This document shows positions 23,919 through 33,005 of a DNA stretch of 35,156 nucleotides, piece by piece. Each line of letters opens with the position of its first letter. Position 1 is the first letter of the stretch. The translations under genes and the position numbers were made by a program. The DNA comes from HGM04593 sp045646965. Lineage in GTDB: Bacteria > Bacteroidota > Bacteroidia > Bacteroidales > Bacteroidaceae. The notes below the pieces were generated by a model, which saw only the letters and a list, made by a program, of their open reading frames with translations, searched no databases and was not told the origin of the DNA. The stretch is taken from assembly GCA_045646965.1 (NCBI GenBank), contig JAZRLR010000024.1:1-35156 (forward strand). Reading direction: 5' to 3'.

Positions 23919-24398
23919 TTAAAATGCGATATATTTCAATATATAATAGAACATTACAATGCCATATATAAGTTTAAGCAGCGTTGTCACTATGAAAGCA
24001 AAAAACGATGCCGAAGCCACTTGAAAAGCCTTTCCACTGCGACGGCAAGCGATGTACTCACCCGCAAAAGCACCTATGAAAGGGCCCACAAGCAAGCCCC
24101 ACGGCAAGAAGAAAAGCCCCACAATCATACCCGCCAGAGCACCGCGCACGCTCTCCTTGGAGCCACCGCTCAACTGTGTGAACCACACAGGCAGAAGATA
24201 ATCGACCACGGTTATCAAAAACATCGCAACACCTGTGACCACAAGCAGAGCCACAGAAACAGACGAGCCGCAGCACAGCAGCAGAAGCAGTCCCAAATAG
24301 CTCACGGGCGGGCCGGGGAGTGCCGGAAGCACAGCGCCCAGCAACCCCACCGCTCCGCATACAAGAGCCATTGAATAAATGAAAAAATCCGTAGCCAT
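23919..24398 (-). CDS. DUF456-like membrane protein
   Basis: A 159-residue membrane protein with about four to five hydrophobic segments. MALVCGAVGLLGAVLPALPGPPVSYLGLLLLL and the glycine-rich GALAGMIVGLFFLPWGLLVGPFIGAFAGE match the DUF456 family, whose function is unknown. The start is the Met at 24398, because its ATG overlaps the S9 peptidase stop codon as TAATG, indicating translational coupling. An in-frame extension to 24458 would lie inside the peptidase gene and has no family similarity. Whether the protein helps the peptidase is unknown. Confidence 0.82.
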   Translation of the reverse strand: MATDFFIYSMALVCGAVGLLGAVLPALPGPPVSYLGLLLLLCCGSSVSVALLVVTGVAMFLITVVDYLLPVWFTQLSGGSKESVRGALAGMIVGLFFLPWGLLVGPFIGAFAGEYIACRRSGKAFQVASASFFAFIVTTLLKLIYGIVMFYYILKYIAF

Positions 24399-26938
24399 TA
24401 CTTTATCACGCGTTCGGGATAGATGTCGTTCCACCAGCGGGCATCGTTCTTGAGCCAACGCTCAAACCACGCCATAATACTATTGTGCCACAATATGCGT
24501 TTGGGCACGTCGGCAATAAAGTGGTCCTCGCCCTCCACACGCACAAGCTCCACGGTCTTGCCGAGGATGCGCAGCGCATTGTAGAGCTGAATGCTCTCGC
24601 CCACAGGCACGTTTGTGTCGGCGGTGCCGTGCAGGAGCAGCAAAGGAGTGTTTATCTTGTCGGCGTTGAAGAGAGAGCCCTGCTTTGTAAAGAGTTCGGG
24701 GTTGCTCCAGGGATAGCTCTGCGCAGCTGCTGTGGCGTTGTAGCCCACGCCCCAGTAGCCCTCGCCCCAGTAGCTTGTGACATTGCTTATACCCGCGTGC
24801 GAAGCCGCTGCGGCAAATATATCGGTGCGTGTCTGCAAATATTGTGTCATAAAACCGCCATACGACGCACCCAGACAGCCTATGTGGTCGGCATCTACAT
24901 AGGGGTGAGCTGCACAGAAAGCCTTTGTACCCTCAATTATATCGTCGGCAGTACGCTGTCCCCAAGCATTGACGTGACGCGCCGAGAACTCCTGTCCATA
25001 GCCTATCGTTCCGCTGGGATTCACGACGAGAGTCACATATCCGCGTGACGAGAAGAGCTGTGCCGCATAGGGGTTGTCCATACCCTGCACGGTGGGTGTG
25101 GTACCGCCATAGTAGTACACGATGAGGGGATATTTCTTTGTCTCGTCAAAGGCAGGAGGCAGACAGAAGAATGCATCTATCTCTGTGCCGTCCGACGCGG
25201 TGAAACTCCAGTCGCAGATAGTTCCCATCTCTATATTTTTGAGATTCTCGGCATAAGGATCGGCTATAAGAGTCGATTTCTCTTTGCGCACATCGCACAG
25301 ATATGCCGCCTGACCGCTGCTTGCAGTTACGCTTGTGTATGCAGCCACACCTGCACGCGATGAGAGAGAGAAGGAGCGTATGCAATCGCCCTGCAAAGGC
25401 AATTTGCGGAATTTCTTTGTAGCGGGGTTATAGCTGTAGATGGGCTCGCGGTCGCGGTCGTTGGTCTTGAAATATATGCAGTTGTCCTTTGTGTTCCACT
25501 GCAGGAAGTTTACGTTGGGATTGAAATCCTTTGTAATGGGCTCAATGGAACCGTCGGCAAATGTGTATATAAAAGCCTGTGTGTCATAGTTGTTTGCTAT
25601 GGGATGCTCGCCGCAGTTCTTTCCTATACCGCCGAAAGCCTCGGGGCCGCCTGTGAGCAGAGCCTGCTTGCCGTCGGGTGAGAAACCTGCCGTGCCACCC
25701 ATAAAATAGTCGTCGGTGACAAGGGTATCCACCTCGAGTGTCTCCACATTGAGGCGATAGAGAGAATTTTTGTGGAAGGGCCACTTGTCGTCGGTGCGCA
25801 CACCCGATATATAAAGGATGTACTTTCCGTCGGCACTTATGTCGCACAACGATGTAGAGTTAAGGCCGCAGGTGAGACGCTCGCGCACACCTGTCGCAAT
25901 GTCGTAACGCCAGATGAAGGCACGGCCACGCGAGCCGGGCACACGGTCGGCAATGTTAAAGAGGCGATACACGGTGCCCTTGTCGCCCTCGACCTGCTCT
26001 ACAATGGTGTAGTAGAGCGATTTCTCGTCGGGTGCCCAGCGGAAACCGCCACCGGGGATATCCTCGGCCACAATAGTTTCCTGCAAAGTTGCGGGGTTTA
26101 CAAGGATTATCTTCTCGCCGTTCTCCGATGGTGCCTTGTAGAAAAGCTGTGAGCTCTGCGGTGTCCACGAGAGCGATTTGTGTCCTGCGGGGAATGTCGC
26201 TATTTTCTTGCCGCTTTTTATGTCGGTAAGTACTGTGTAGCTGTTATTTACGCGGCTGTTGTAGTAGTCGAGGTAGCCGGTGAGCATATAACGGCCGTCG
26301 GGAGAGACGCTTACGCTCTGCACACGGTTGCCATATATTGTCTGCGGGAGCAGATAACGGCCTTTGAGGTCGGGCTCCGCTGTGATTTTTGTTACGCTGT
26401 CGCCACGCATAGTATAGGAGATTGAGAGGGCGGGCGCGCAAGAGTCCGTTTCGGCCACAAGCATCTTCACCGAGAGTTTGTAGAGTGCCTGGGGCTCGAA
26501 TCGAAGGTCAAACTCGCAAGACCTTGCGGCAGGCAAAGAGTCCTCGGCGCTCATCTTATCGCGCTTCATACTGCCGTCTACATACACCTCGATGCGGGCG
26601 GGAGAGGTAACTTTGAATTTAGCCTTGGCAAAGCGGTCGGCACGCATATTTGTTGTAAATGTGTAGATGTAGTTTCCCTCGGCTTTTTCGAGATTGAAAT
26701 AGCCGCAAGAGTCAGCCTCCACAACAGCGGCGTTGCCCTTTGCATCGGTAGCAGGGACATTTGTGCTCATCATAATTTTGTAGACATCGTGCTTTTCACC
26801 CTTCACATTGACAGAGTCTGTCAGGAGGGCGGTGCGCACCTTCACGGGTGCAAGCAGTTTCATACGGGTGACATTGTCGGCACATACATAGCTCGCAAAT
26901 GCCACTAAAGCAATCAAGGTAGATAAAATTTTCTTCAT
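24398..26938 (-). CDS. Exported S9-family prolyl oligopeptidase / DPP-IV-like peptidase
   Basis: An 846-residue exported serine peptidase. The signal peptide is MKKILSTLIALVAFASYVCA. A beta-propeller-like region covers about residues 190-590 (VQSVSVSPDGRYMLTGYLDY, WTPQSSQLFYKAPSENGEKI, LCDISADGKYILYISG), and the alpha/beta hydrolase domain follows. The triad is Ser692 (GCLGASYGGF), Asp774 (HGTADTNVPVGES) and His806 (VEGEDHFI). Family members cut short peptides, often next to proline; exact specificity is not clear. An in-frame extension to 27001 is rejected, since the Met at 26938 begins a perfect signal peptide. Periplasmic peptide use is the likely role. Confidence 0.92.
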   Translation of the reverse strand: MKKILSTLIALVAFASYVCADNVTRMKLLAPVKVRTALLTDSVNVKGEKHDVYKIMMSTNVPATDAKGNAAVVEADSCGYFNLEKAEGNYIYTFTTNMRADRFAKAKFKVTSPARIEVYVDGSMKRDKMSAEDSLPAARSCEFDLRFEPQALYKLSVKMLVAETDSCAPALSISYTMRGDSVTKITAEPDLKGRYLLPQTIYGNRVQSVSVSPDGRYMLTGYLDYYNSRVNNSYTVLTDIKSGKKIATFPAGHKSLSWTPQSSQLFYKAPSENGEKIILVNPATLQETIVAEDIPGGGFRWAPDEKSLYYTIVEQVEGDKGTVYRLFNIADRVPGSRGRAFIWRYDIATGVRERLTCGLNSTSLCDISADGKYILYISGVRTDDKWPFHKNSLYRLNVETLEVDTLVTDDYFMGGTAGFSPDGKQALLTGGPEAFGGIGKNCGEHPIANNYDTQAFIYTFADGSIEPITKDFNPNVNFLQWNTKDNCIYFKTNDRDREPIYSYNPATKKFRKLPLQGDCIRSFSLSSRAGVAAYTSVTASSGQAAYLCDVRKEKSTLIADPYAENLKNIEMGTICDWSFTASDGTEIDAFFCLPPAFDETKKYPLIVYYYGGTTPTVQGMDNPYAAQLFSSRGYVTLVVNPSGTIGYGQEFSARHVNAWGQRTADDIIEGTKAFCAAHPYVDADHIGCLGASYGGFMTQYLQTRTDIFAAAASHAGISNVTSYWGEGYWGVGYNATAAAQSYPWSNPELFTKQGSLFNADKINTPLLLLHGTADTNVPVGESIQLYNALRILGKTVELVRVEGEDHFIADVPKRILWHNSIMAWFERWLKNDARWWNDIYPERVIK

Positions 26939-27065
26939 ATTATAGTAATTATATTTCGTTACAAATGAATTGCTCAAAGCGACGCGCCTTTGCAAAACCA
27001 ATTACCGACAAGGGACGTATTTCGGCATCTCCCACTGCAAGCGCGCAACTTCTCGTGCATTAGTT

Positions 27066-27099
27066 CAAAGATAGTTACTTTGGGCGAATATTCCGCAAA
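27066..27099 (-). promoter_or_regulatory. Candidate promoter of the S9 peptidase operon
   Basis: On the minus strand TATCTTTG (27066-27073) is preceded by TTTG (27096-27099) at 22 bp, slightly longer than the usual 19-21. It would leave a leader of about 120 nt. Confidence 0.45.
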
Positions 27100-27199
27100 C
27101 ATAGCCACTTTTATTTAAGCTCCTGCCACAATTGCAGGATTTACAGGGCGCAGAGCATATATTTTACCATTGCAGTTAAATATATTGAAATAAACTTCA

Positions 27200-27207
27200 T
27201 ATATTTG
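27200..27207 (+). promoter_or_regulatory. -7 box of the large GH20 gene
   Basis: TATATTTG, an exact TAnnTTTG match, 22 bp before the ATG at 27230. Confidence 0.55.
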
Positions 27208-27229
27208 CACTAATACAAAACATCGACCT

Positions 27230-30200
27230 ATGAAAAGAATAATATCGATTCTCGCGGCAGTTATATGCCTCACTATTTCGGGCGTGGCAAAAGCCGACAG
27301 CGGCATAAACCTCACCCCTGTACCCAAGAATATGAGCAAGAGCGGCGGCACTTTGACTCTGCCGCAGGAGTTTTGCATAAACACAAACAGCCTGCCCGAC
27401 AGCATAGTTGCCGAGGCAGAGAAATTTGCGGGTGTCATTGAGCACGTTACGGGTTACACTGTGAATGTGGAAGACGATGCCACCGACGCATTTATAAACG
27501 TGGAGTATTACAACGGATACGAAGATATAGGCAACGAGGGGTATACTCTCGATATAAGCGACACAGGCATAACCATTTCGGCAAACACTGCGGCTGGCTT
27601 CTACTACGCCTTTCAGAGTGTAAAAAAGATGCTCCCCGCCTGTGTTATGGCCGAAGTGAGAGACGAGAACGTGACAGAGTTCTCCCTGCCACAGGTTAAA
27701 ATAATCGATGCGCCGCGCTTTGAGTACCGCGGTTTTATGCTCGATGTAAGCCGTCACTTCTTTGAGGTAGACGAGATTAAACGTATGATTGACGTTATGT
27801 CGTACTACAAGATGAACCGCTTCCACTGGCACCTCACCGACGACCAGGGCTGGCGCATTGAGATAAAGAAATACCCCCGTCTCACCACCGTGGGAGCCGT
27901 GCGCAACGATTCGTGGAGCGTAGACCCCATATACGGCGGATACTACACCAACGAGCCTTACGGCCCCTATTTCTACACAAAAGAGGAGGCAAAAGAGATT
28001 GTGGCATACGCAAAGGAGCGTCACATTGAGGTTATCCCCGAGGTGGAGTTCCCCGGCCACTCGTGCGCCGTGTCGGCAGCCTACCCCGAGTTCAGCTGCA
28101 GCCCCAACGGCAACCACAACGTGCAGGTGAACGGCGGCATATATAGCGACGTGCTCAACGTGGCAAACCCCGCTGCCGTGCAGTTTGTAAAGGATGTACT
28201 CGACGAGATTATAGAGATATTCCCCTACCACCAGATACACATAGGCGGCGACGAAACCCCCACAAACGCCTGGAGCGGCAACGCCGAGTGCAACGCACTT
28301 ATGGAAAAGATGGGCTACAGCAACATACGCGAGCTGCAGTCTCACTTCGTGCGCGAGATTTCCGACTACCTCACACAGAAAAAGGGTGACAAACGTCGCA
28401 CCGTGATTATGTGGAACGAGAGCCTCACCATAGAGGGCACAAACGTAGACCTCATCGCAGGCACAGGCGGCACAGTGATGTGCTGGTTGAACGGTCACGT
28501 TCAGCCGGGAGCCCTGCAGGCCGCCAAGCTGGGTATGAAGTCGGTAATAACCCCGTGGGGCCCCTACTACATCAACCGCCGACAGAGCACCGATGCAGGA
28601 GAGCCCGTAGGAGCCGGATACGGCGACGACACCGTGCAGAAGACCTACGAGTATGTGCCCGTGCCCGCCGATGTGCCCACCGAACTGCAGAAATACTACT
28701 CGGGCGTGCAAGGCACCTTCTGGACAGAGCACGTTCAGAGCAACTATCTGCTCGAGTACCTAGCCCTGCCCCGCCTCATAGCCATAGCCGAGACAGGCTG
28801 GACACCCGCTAATAAAAAGAACTTCACAGACTTCTGCGAGCGCATAACAAAAGACACGCTGCTTCTCAATTACAACAACTACGAGTATGGCCGTCACTTC
28901 ATAAACGACGGAAAAGAGAACTATCGTGTGATGCCCAAGAGCTCCACCGAGGAGAATAAAACGTGGTACCGCATTGTGACAACCGCCACCGACAACCGCG
29001 CCGGCAAATGTATAGAGCTGCTGCGCGAAGGCTCCCCCACCATAGGCACAGGCAACTCAAAAGCCAACCGTTTGTGGAACGGCGCAATTGCAGACGAGGG
29101 CGAGGCAGCTTACGACTATCAGCTGTGGGCTTTTATGGAGAGCCCCGAAAATGCAGGGCACTATGCCATTGTAAACAAAGCAAAACCCGCAGGCTCGGTG
29201 AAGAGCACCCCTACAGCCGAAAATAACACCGGCCGCTGGGACTACGACGACACCACCCGTCACTACGACTTTATCCTGGGCGACCGCGCCTACTCTGCCA
29301 ATGGCGACAATTACAACTACAGCATACGCAGCACAAAGGTTTCAAACACAAATATGTGTATGAACTTCGCAGGCCCGGGACAGACCAACTCTATTAACCT
29401 ATGGAGCAACCCCGCCGACGGCAACGGCGGTATATGGGAGCTGCGTCCCCTTGTCAGCGAAGAGACAGATATAACCCACTTGCTACAAGGCGACTGCGTG
29501 CGCATAGCAAATAACGTGGAGAACTTCCAGGGCTACGCCGTAGCCGATGAGGGAGGTGCTTACGCCACAATAACCAACGACACCCACGCCGCCGACGTGT
29601 GGGAAGTTGCCACAGCCGATGCAACCGACGGCTCGCTCGCAATTACATTGCGCAACGTAGCCACAGGACGCTATCTGTCGGGGCTCACAGCACCCATAGC
29701 ACTCGGCGACACAGCCGCCACCTACACAAGCGTGCGCAACAAACTCACCGACGACTACTCGATAAAAGCGGGCGACCAAGCCCTCTTCCCTATGCCCGAG
29801 CGTGCCACAAGCAACCCCTATACACTGAACACAGACGGTATCTACCCGCAGGGCTCGGCGTGGAGATACGACAAAGTATATCAGGTGACATACAATTGCA
29901 TCGACAAGCAGGGCAACGTCATCGGCACATACTACAGCGCGGCCCCCGCAGGAGAGGATTACACCTGCATCGCTCCCGCCATACGCAACCACAGCTTTGT
30001 CGCATACAAGCTTGAGAGCGGTACAAGCCCCCACATCACCATCGAGGCAATTCAGGGACACACCACCGTCACTGTGATTTATGAACGTAACGCCTACAAT
30101 ATAACCTACCTGTGCAAAGAAGAGCACGGCGGCCACATAGGAGAGAGCGAGGAGTCGTGCATCATAGGCGAGGCATTCGAGGTTAAATACCCCCGCATCG

Positions 30201-31051
30201 ACTATTTCACCGTCACAGGCGGCACCCTTGCCGAGGGAGCCTTTACCCCCGCGGGCGACACCGTCATTGAGGTGACATACGCCGTGAGCGGCAAGTGCGG
30301 ATTCAAAGCCGTGGGCAATGCCGTCACAGCTGTTAAGGCAGGCACAAGCTACCTCATACGCAATGCACACAATGAGACTAACCGCAGCGGTTTCCTCTCT
30401 GCAACGGCGATAGACAGCAATATAACCACCACAAACAACCTCAAAGAAGGCGGCCCGGCATACATCTGGACACTCAACGCCAAGGGAAGCGGCTACACCG
30501 TGAGCAACGACAACGGCTACTACATACCCGCGCTCAACAAAGGCGGTCGCGTGAACGCAGCCGAGAGCGGCGACACATACACCTTTACACTCAACGCCGA
30601 CGGCACTACATTCAGCGTAAAGGGAAGCAACGGTCTCTACTGGAACGCCAACTCAAACAACACCTTCACCGGCTGGACAGACGGACACCCCATTATGCTT
30701 TACGAATACACCGTTCAGCCCTATTTCACCATCACATACGACTGCATCGACGACGAGGGCAACACCCTGCAAAGCGGCAGCAAAGATGTAAAAGCAGGCG
30801 ACAGCTACCACTTTATCGTTCCCCGTTTCGAGGGAATGCAGGTAACGCATAACAGCGCCGACAACGACAAATTCAATGCCGTGAAAGAGGACATACACTT
30901 CACAATAACCTACTCCGACACAAGCACAGGCATAGAAGAGACCACCTCAAAGAAAAGCGCAGAAGGCATATACGACCTGCAAGGACGCAAGCACACATCA
31001 CCCGTAAAGAAAGGTGTGTACATTATCGACGGAGAAAAAATAATAAAATAA
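27230..31051 (+). CDS. Large multi-domain GH20 beta-N-acetylhexosaminidase
   Basis: A 1273-residue exported enzyme. After a signal peptide (1-22) come a GH20b-like domain (to about 155) and the GH20 barrel (about 160-550) with FEYRGFMLDVSRHFF, FHWHLTDDQGWRIEIKKYP and catalytic Asp341-Glu342 in HIGGDE. The rest, unlike the 551-residue GH20 at 3.5 kb, is a long tail: two beta-trefoil-like regions (about 580-860 and 1030-1160, WYRIVTTATDNRAGKCIEL, YLIRNAHNETNRSGFLSA) and three MucBP-like repeats at about 882-950, 955-1020 and 1163-1228, each beginning with a YxxTY-type strand such as YQVTYNCIDKQGN. It ends with GIYDLQGRKHTSPVKKGVYI, a C-terminal motif common in Bacteroidales secreted proteins. 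Mucin or GAG trimming while bound to glycan is inferred. Confidence 0.9.
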   Translation: MKRIISILAAVICLTISGVAKADSGINLTPVPKNMSKSGGTLTLPQEFCINTNSLPDSIVAEAEKFAGVIEHVTGYTVNVEDDATDAFINVEYYNGYEDIGNEGYTLDISDTGITISANTAAGFYYAFQSVKKMLPACVMAEVRDENVTEFSLPQVKIIDAPRFEYRGFMLDVSRHFFEVDEIKRMIDVMSYYKMNRFHWHLTDDQGWRIEIKKYPRLTTVGAVRNDSWSVDPIYGGYYTNEPYGPYFYTKEEAKEIVAYAKERHIEVIPEVEFPGHSCAVSAAYPEFSCSPNGNHNVQVNGGIYSDVLNVANPAAVQFVKDVLDEIIEIFPYHQIHIGGDETPTNAWSGNAECNALMEKMGYSNIRELQSHFVREISDYLTQKKGDKRRTVIMWNESLTIEGTNVDLIAGTGGTVMCWLNGHVQPGALQAAKLGMKSVITPWGPYYINRRQSTDAGEPVGAGYGDDTVQKTYEYVPVPADVPTELQKYYSGVQGTFWTEHVQSNYLLEYLALPRLIAIAETGWTPANKKNFTDFCERITKDTLLLNYNNYEYGRHFINDGKENYRVMPKSSTEENKTWYRIVTTATDNRAGKCIELLREGSPTIGTGNSKANRLWNGAIADEGEAAYDYQLWAFMESPENAGHYAIVNKAKPAGSVKSTPTAENNTGRWDYDDTTRHYDFILGDRAYSANGDNYNYSIRSTKVSNTNMCMNFAGPGQTNSINLWSNPADGNGGIWELRPLVSEETDITHLLQGDCVRIANNVENFQGYAVADEGGAYATITNDTHAADVWEVATADATDGSLAITLRNVATGRYLSGLTAPIALGDTAATYTSVRNKLTDDYSIKAGDQALFPMPERATSNPYTLNTDGIYPQGSAWRYDKVYQVTYNCIDKQGNVIGTYYSAAPAGEDYTCIAPAIRNHSFVAYKLESGTSPHITIEAIQGHTTVTVIYERNAYNITYLCKEEHGGHIGESEESCIIGEAFEVKYPRIDYFTVTGGTLAEGAFTPAGDTVIEVTYAVSGKCGFKAVGNAVTAVKAGTSYLIRNAHNETNRSGFLSATAIDSNITTTNNLKEGGPAYIWTLNAKGSGYTVSNDNGYYIPALNKGGRVNAAESGDTYTFTLNADGTTFSVKGSNGLYWNANSNNTFTGWTDGHPIMLYEYTVQPYFTITYDCIDDEGNTLQSGSKDVKAGDSYHFIVPRFEGMQVTHNSADNDKFNAVKEDIHFTITYSDTSTGIEETTSKKSAEGIYDLQGRKHTSPVKKGVYIIDGEKIIK

Positions 31052-31055
31052 AGCT

Positions 31056-31313
31056 ATGAAAAACATAGTTTACAAAACAAGAGGCACCTGCTCACAGTTT
31101 ATAGAGTTGAGCGGTGACAACGGCAAAGTGCTCTCGGTAACATTCTACGGAGGATGCAACGGCAACCTGCAGGGCATCGCCCGCCTTGTAGAGGGAATGG
31201 AGTACAGCGAAGTAATAAAGCGTCTCGACGGCATAAGCTGCAACGGCAAGCCCACATCGTGCCCCGACCAGCTGTGCCGCGCCATTGAGCAGTTGATGCA
31301 GGAGGACAAATAG
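31056..31313 (+). CDS. TSCPD domain protein (TIGR03905-like)
   Basis: An 85-residue cytoplasmic protein resembling the TSCPD domain found at the C-terminus of some ribonucleotide reductases: TRGTCSQFIELSGDNGKVLSVTF, YGGCNGNLQGIARLVEGM, and SCPDQLCRAIEQL. Five Cys (12, 34, 62, 69 and 74) could bind metal. It starts 4 bp after the GH20 stop and ends 2 bp before the FKBP gene, so it is cotranscribed with both. Function is not established. Confidence 0.85.
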   Translation: MKNIVYKTRGTCSQFIELSGDNGKVLSVTFYGGCNGNLQGIARLVEGMEYSEVIKRLDGISCNGKPTSCPDQLCRAIEQLMQEDK

Positions 31314-31315
31314 CT

Positions 31316-31729
31316 ATGGCAAAGAAAAAAGGAAACAACGAATACAAACTGCGCAACGAAGCCTTTCTGCAGGCACTGCGCGACGGCGACGAAGAGCTCT
31401 ACGAAATTTCGCAGGGTGTGCTGTGCAAGATAATAAAGAGCGGCACAGGCGACAAAACCCCTCGCGGAAACAATGTGGTGACCGTGCACTACAAAGGCTC
31501 GCTCATAAACGGCAAGGTATTCGACAGCAGCTACGAGCGCGGCTACCCCGAGGCCTTTCGCCTCAACGAGCTCATAACAGGCTGGCAGATAGCCCTCACA
31601 CAGATGCACGTGGGCGACAAATGGATTGTGTACATTCCGCAAGAGGTGGGATATGGCAGGCAGGGAAACGGCTCCATTCCCGGCTACTCCACCCTGATAT
31701 TTGAAATGGAGCTTATGGGAATAATGTAA
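31316..31729 (+). CDS. FKBP-type peptidyl-prolyl cis-trans isomerase
   Basis: A 137-residue protein with no signal peptide, so probably cytoplasmic. The FKBP domain (about 35-137) shows VVTVHYKGSLINGKVFDSSYERG, AFRLNELITGWQIALTQMHVGDKW, and YIPQEVGYGRQGNGSIPGYS then LIFEMELM. These correspond to the FKBP active-site strands and the Gly-Ile-Pro-rich loop. It assists folding by isomerising Xaa-Pro bonds. The N-terminal 30 residues are basic and charged and not part of the domain. It is the third gene in a unit with GH20 and TSCPD. Confidence 0.93.
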   Translation: MAKKKGNNEYKLRNEAFLQALRDGDEELYEISQGVLCKIIKSGTGDKTPRGNNVVTVHYKGSLINGKVFDSSYERGYPEAFRLNELITGWQIALTQMHVGDKWIVYIPQEVGYGRQGNGSIPGYSTLIFEMELMGIM

Positions 31730-31741
31730 AATACCACAGCT

Positions 31742-31918
31742 ATGCAAATGCCCGAAGACCCAATGATACTCTACAGCGCAATAAATATGAAACTGCGCGA
31801 CTATTACAGCTCCCTCGACGAGCTGTGCGACGACCTCGGCCTGCAGCGCAGCGAGATTGAAGAGAAATTGCGCAATGTAGGTTTCGAATACAATGAGAAG
31901 CTGAATAAATTCTGGTAA
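31742..31918 (+). CDS. DUF4250 domain protein (58 residues)
   Basis: A short complete gene encoding MQMPEDPMILYSAINMKLRD then YYSSLDELCDDLGLQRSEIE and EKLRNVGFEYNEKLNKFW. The MPxDPxxLxSxxNxKLRDxYxSLxxLC pattern and the length fit the DUF4250 family of small proteins, function unknown. The acidic helix-turn-helix-like middle (DELCDDLGLQRSEIEEKL) could bind nucleic acid, but this is speculation. It lies 12 bp after the FKBP stop and is followed by a strong terminator, so it closes a four-gene unit. Confidence 0.82.
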   Translation: MQMPEDPMILYSAINMKLRDYYSSLDELCDDLGLQRSEIEEKLRNVGFEYNEKLNKFW

Positions 31919-31933
31919 TAGAAATGCATAACA

Positions 31934-31973
31934 AAACAATAAGACAAAGCCACGTGGCTTTGTCTTATTGTTT
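31934..31973. terminator. Bidirectional terminator, perfect 40-bp palindrome
   Basis: Both halves are exact reverse complements (20 bp each), centred on CACGTG, with T-rich ends on both sides. It separates the DUF4250 unit from the converging RmlD-like gene. Confidence 0.88.
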
Positions 31974-31990
31974 ATCGTCACGCGCGGTTG

Positions 31991-32863
31991 TCAGCGATGC
32001 AGGGTTACATCGAGGAAAATGCGCATACCATCTATGGTGCCCGTGAAACAGATGCGCCCGCCCGAAGCACGGAATATCTTGTCGGTAGATATAGAGAGGT
32101 TACGCTCGTGCGAGGGGAAGCGCTCATAGTCGGGAACTATGAGATTGCAGGCACCGCTGCCCTGCCCCAGCATTTCGCAATAACAGCAAGCAGTCTCGTA
32201 GGTATTTGTCTTATTCTCGGAGCCGAAGTTATACACACCGCCCTGCAAAGAGAAGGTATAGGGCAGATAATCCACCACCTCCTTCACCCAAGTGATTCCA
32301 CGAAACTCTCTCACAGGTATCGCAAGCTGTTTTTTCTCGGCTATGGCAGTGGCCACATTCTGCACAAAATCGGGGTGCGGCGCTGCACCGGGCACCACGG
32401 CGTCGTACATCCAGGTGGCACGCAGAGCCACCGCGTCGGGGGCTATGTCAAGAGCCTTCTGCTCTGCCTCGAGCTTGTGACGACCATATACATTCTCGGG
32501 CAACACAGGGACATCCTCGCTCAAGAGCCCCCACTCGTGATTGCCGTTATATATCTGGTCCGAGGAAAAGAATACCAGCTTCGCGCCATAGGTGCGGGCG
32601 GCACGTGCCAGGTTCACCGTGCCCTCCACATTCACTTTGTAGCTCTCGTCGGGGTGCTGCTCACAATACCAGGTATTTGCAAGAGCCGCGCAGTGCAGTA
32701 TCACGTCGGGGGAGTATTGCGCAACATAAGCGTCCACCGCCGCAGCATCGCAAATATCGAGCTCGGCGTGCGAGGGAGTTATAAAATCATACTGCAAAGC
32801 CCATCGGCTCACAAAGCGGCTGCCCACAAACCCTGTGGCACCTGTAACAAGAATTTTCTGCAT
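31991..32863 (-). CDS. RmlD-like NAD(P)-dependent sugar reductase
   Basis: A 290-residue extended SDR enzyme. The Rossmann motif is GATGFVG (residues 8-14), the catalytic region contains FFSSDQIYNG and YGRHK (Tyr and Lys of YxxxK), and TWMYD and WVKEVVDYL follow the pattern of dTDP-4-dehydrorhamnose reductase (RmlD/RfbD), which makes dTDP-rhamnose. No rmlABC gene is next to it, and several relatives act on other sugar nucleotides, so the precise reaction is left open. The start is the Met at 32863, where the Rossmann strand begins; an in-frame extension to 32911 is less likely. Confidence 0.85.
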   Translation of the reverse strand: MQKILVTGATGFVGSRFVSRWALQYDFITPSHAELDICDAAAVDAYVAQYSPDVILHCAALANTWYCEQHPDESYKVNVEGTVNLARAARTYGAKLVFFSSDQIYNGNHEWGLLSEDVPVLPENVYGRHKLEAEQKALDIAPDAVALRATWMYDAVVPGAAPHPDFVQNVATAIAEKKQLAIPVREFRGITWVKEVVDYLPYTFSLQGGVYNFGSENKTNTYETACCYCEMLGQGSGACNLIVPDYERFPSHERNLSISTDKIFRASGGRICFTGTIDGMRIFLDVTLHR

Positions 32864-33005
32864 AATGTAAAAAATATTTATGCGAATATACAATTTTTGT
32901 GCGTAATGCACAGTGTTTTAAGAAAGAAACAACTTTCCGCGCCACGAATATCGGGTGCAGACGATAATATTTGCAATTTCGTGAGCTAAATTCGCGACAA
33001 AATGC

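Noticed and set aside
27197..28732. Long open frame (511 codons) on the minus strand, antisense to the GH20 gene
   Set aside because: Its protein is rich in His, Cys and Val without any recognisable motif, and it mirrors the codon bias of the GH20 gene, which has clear family motifs in the opposite frame.
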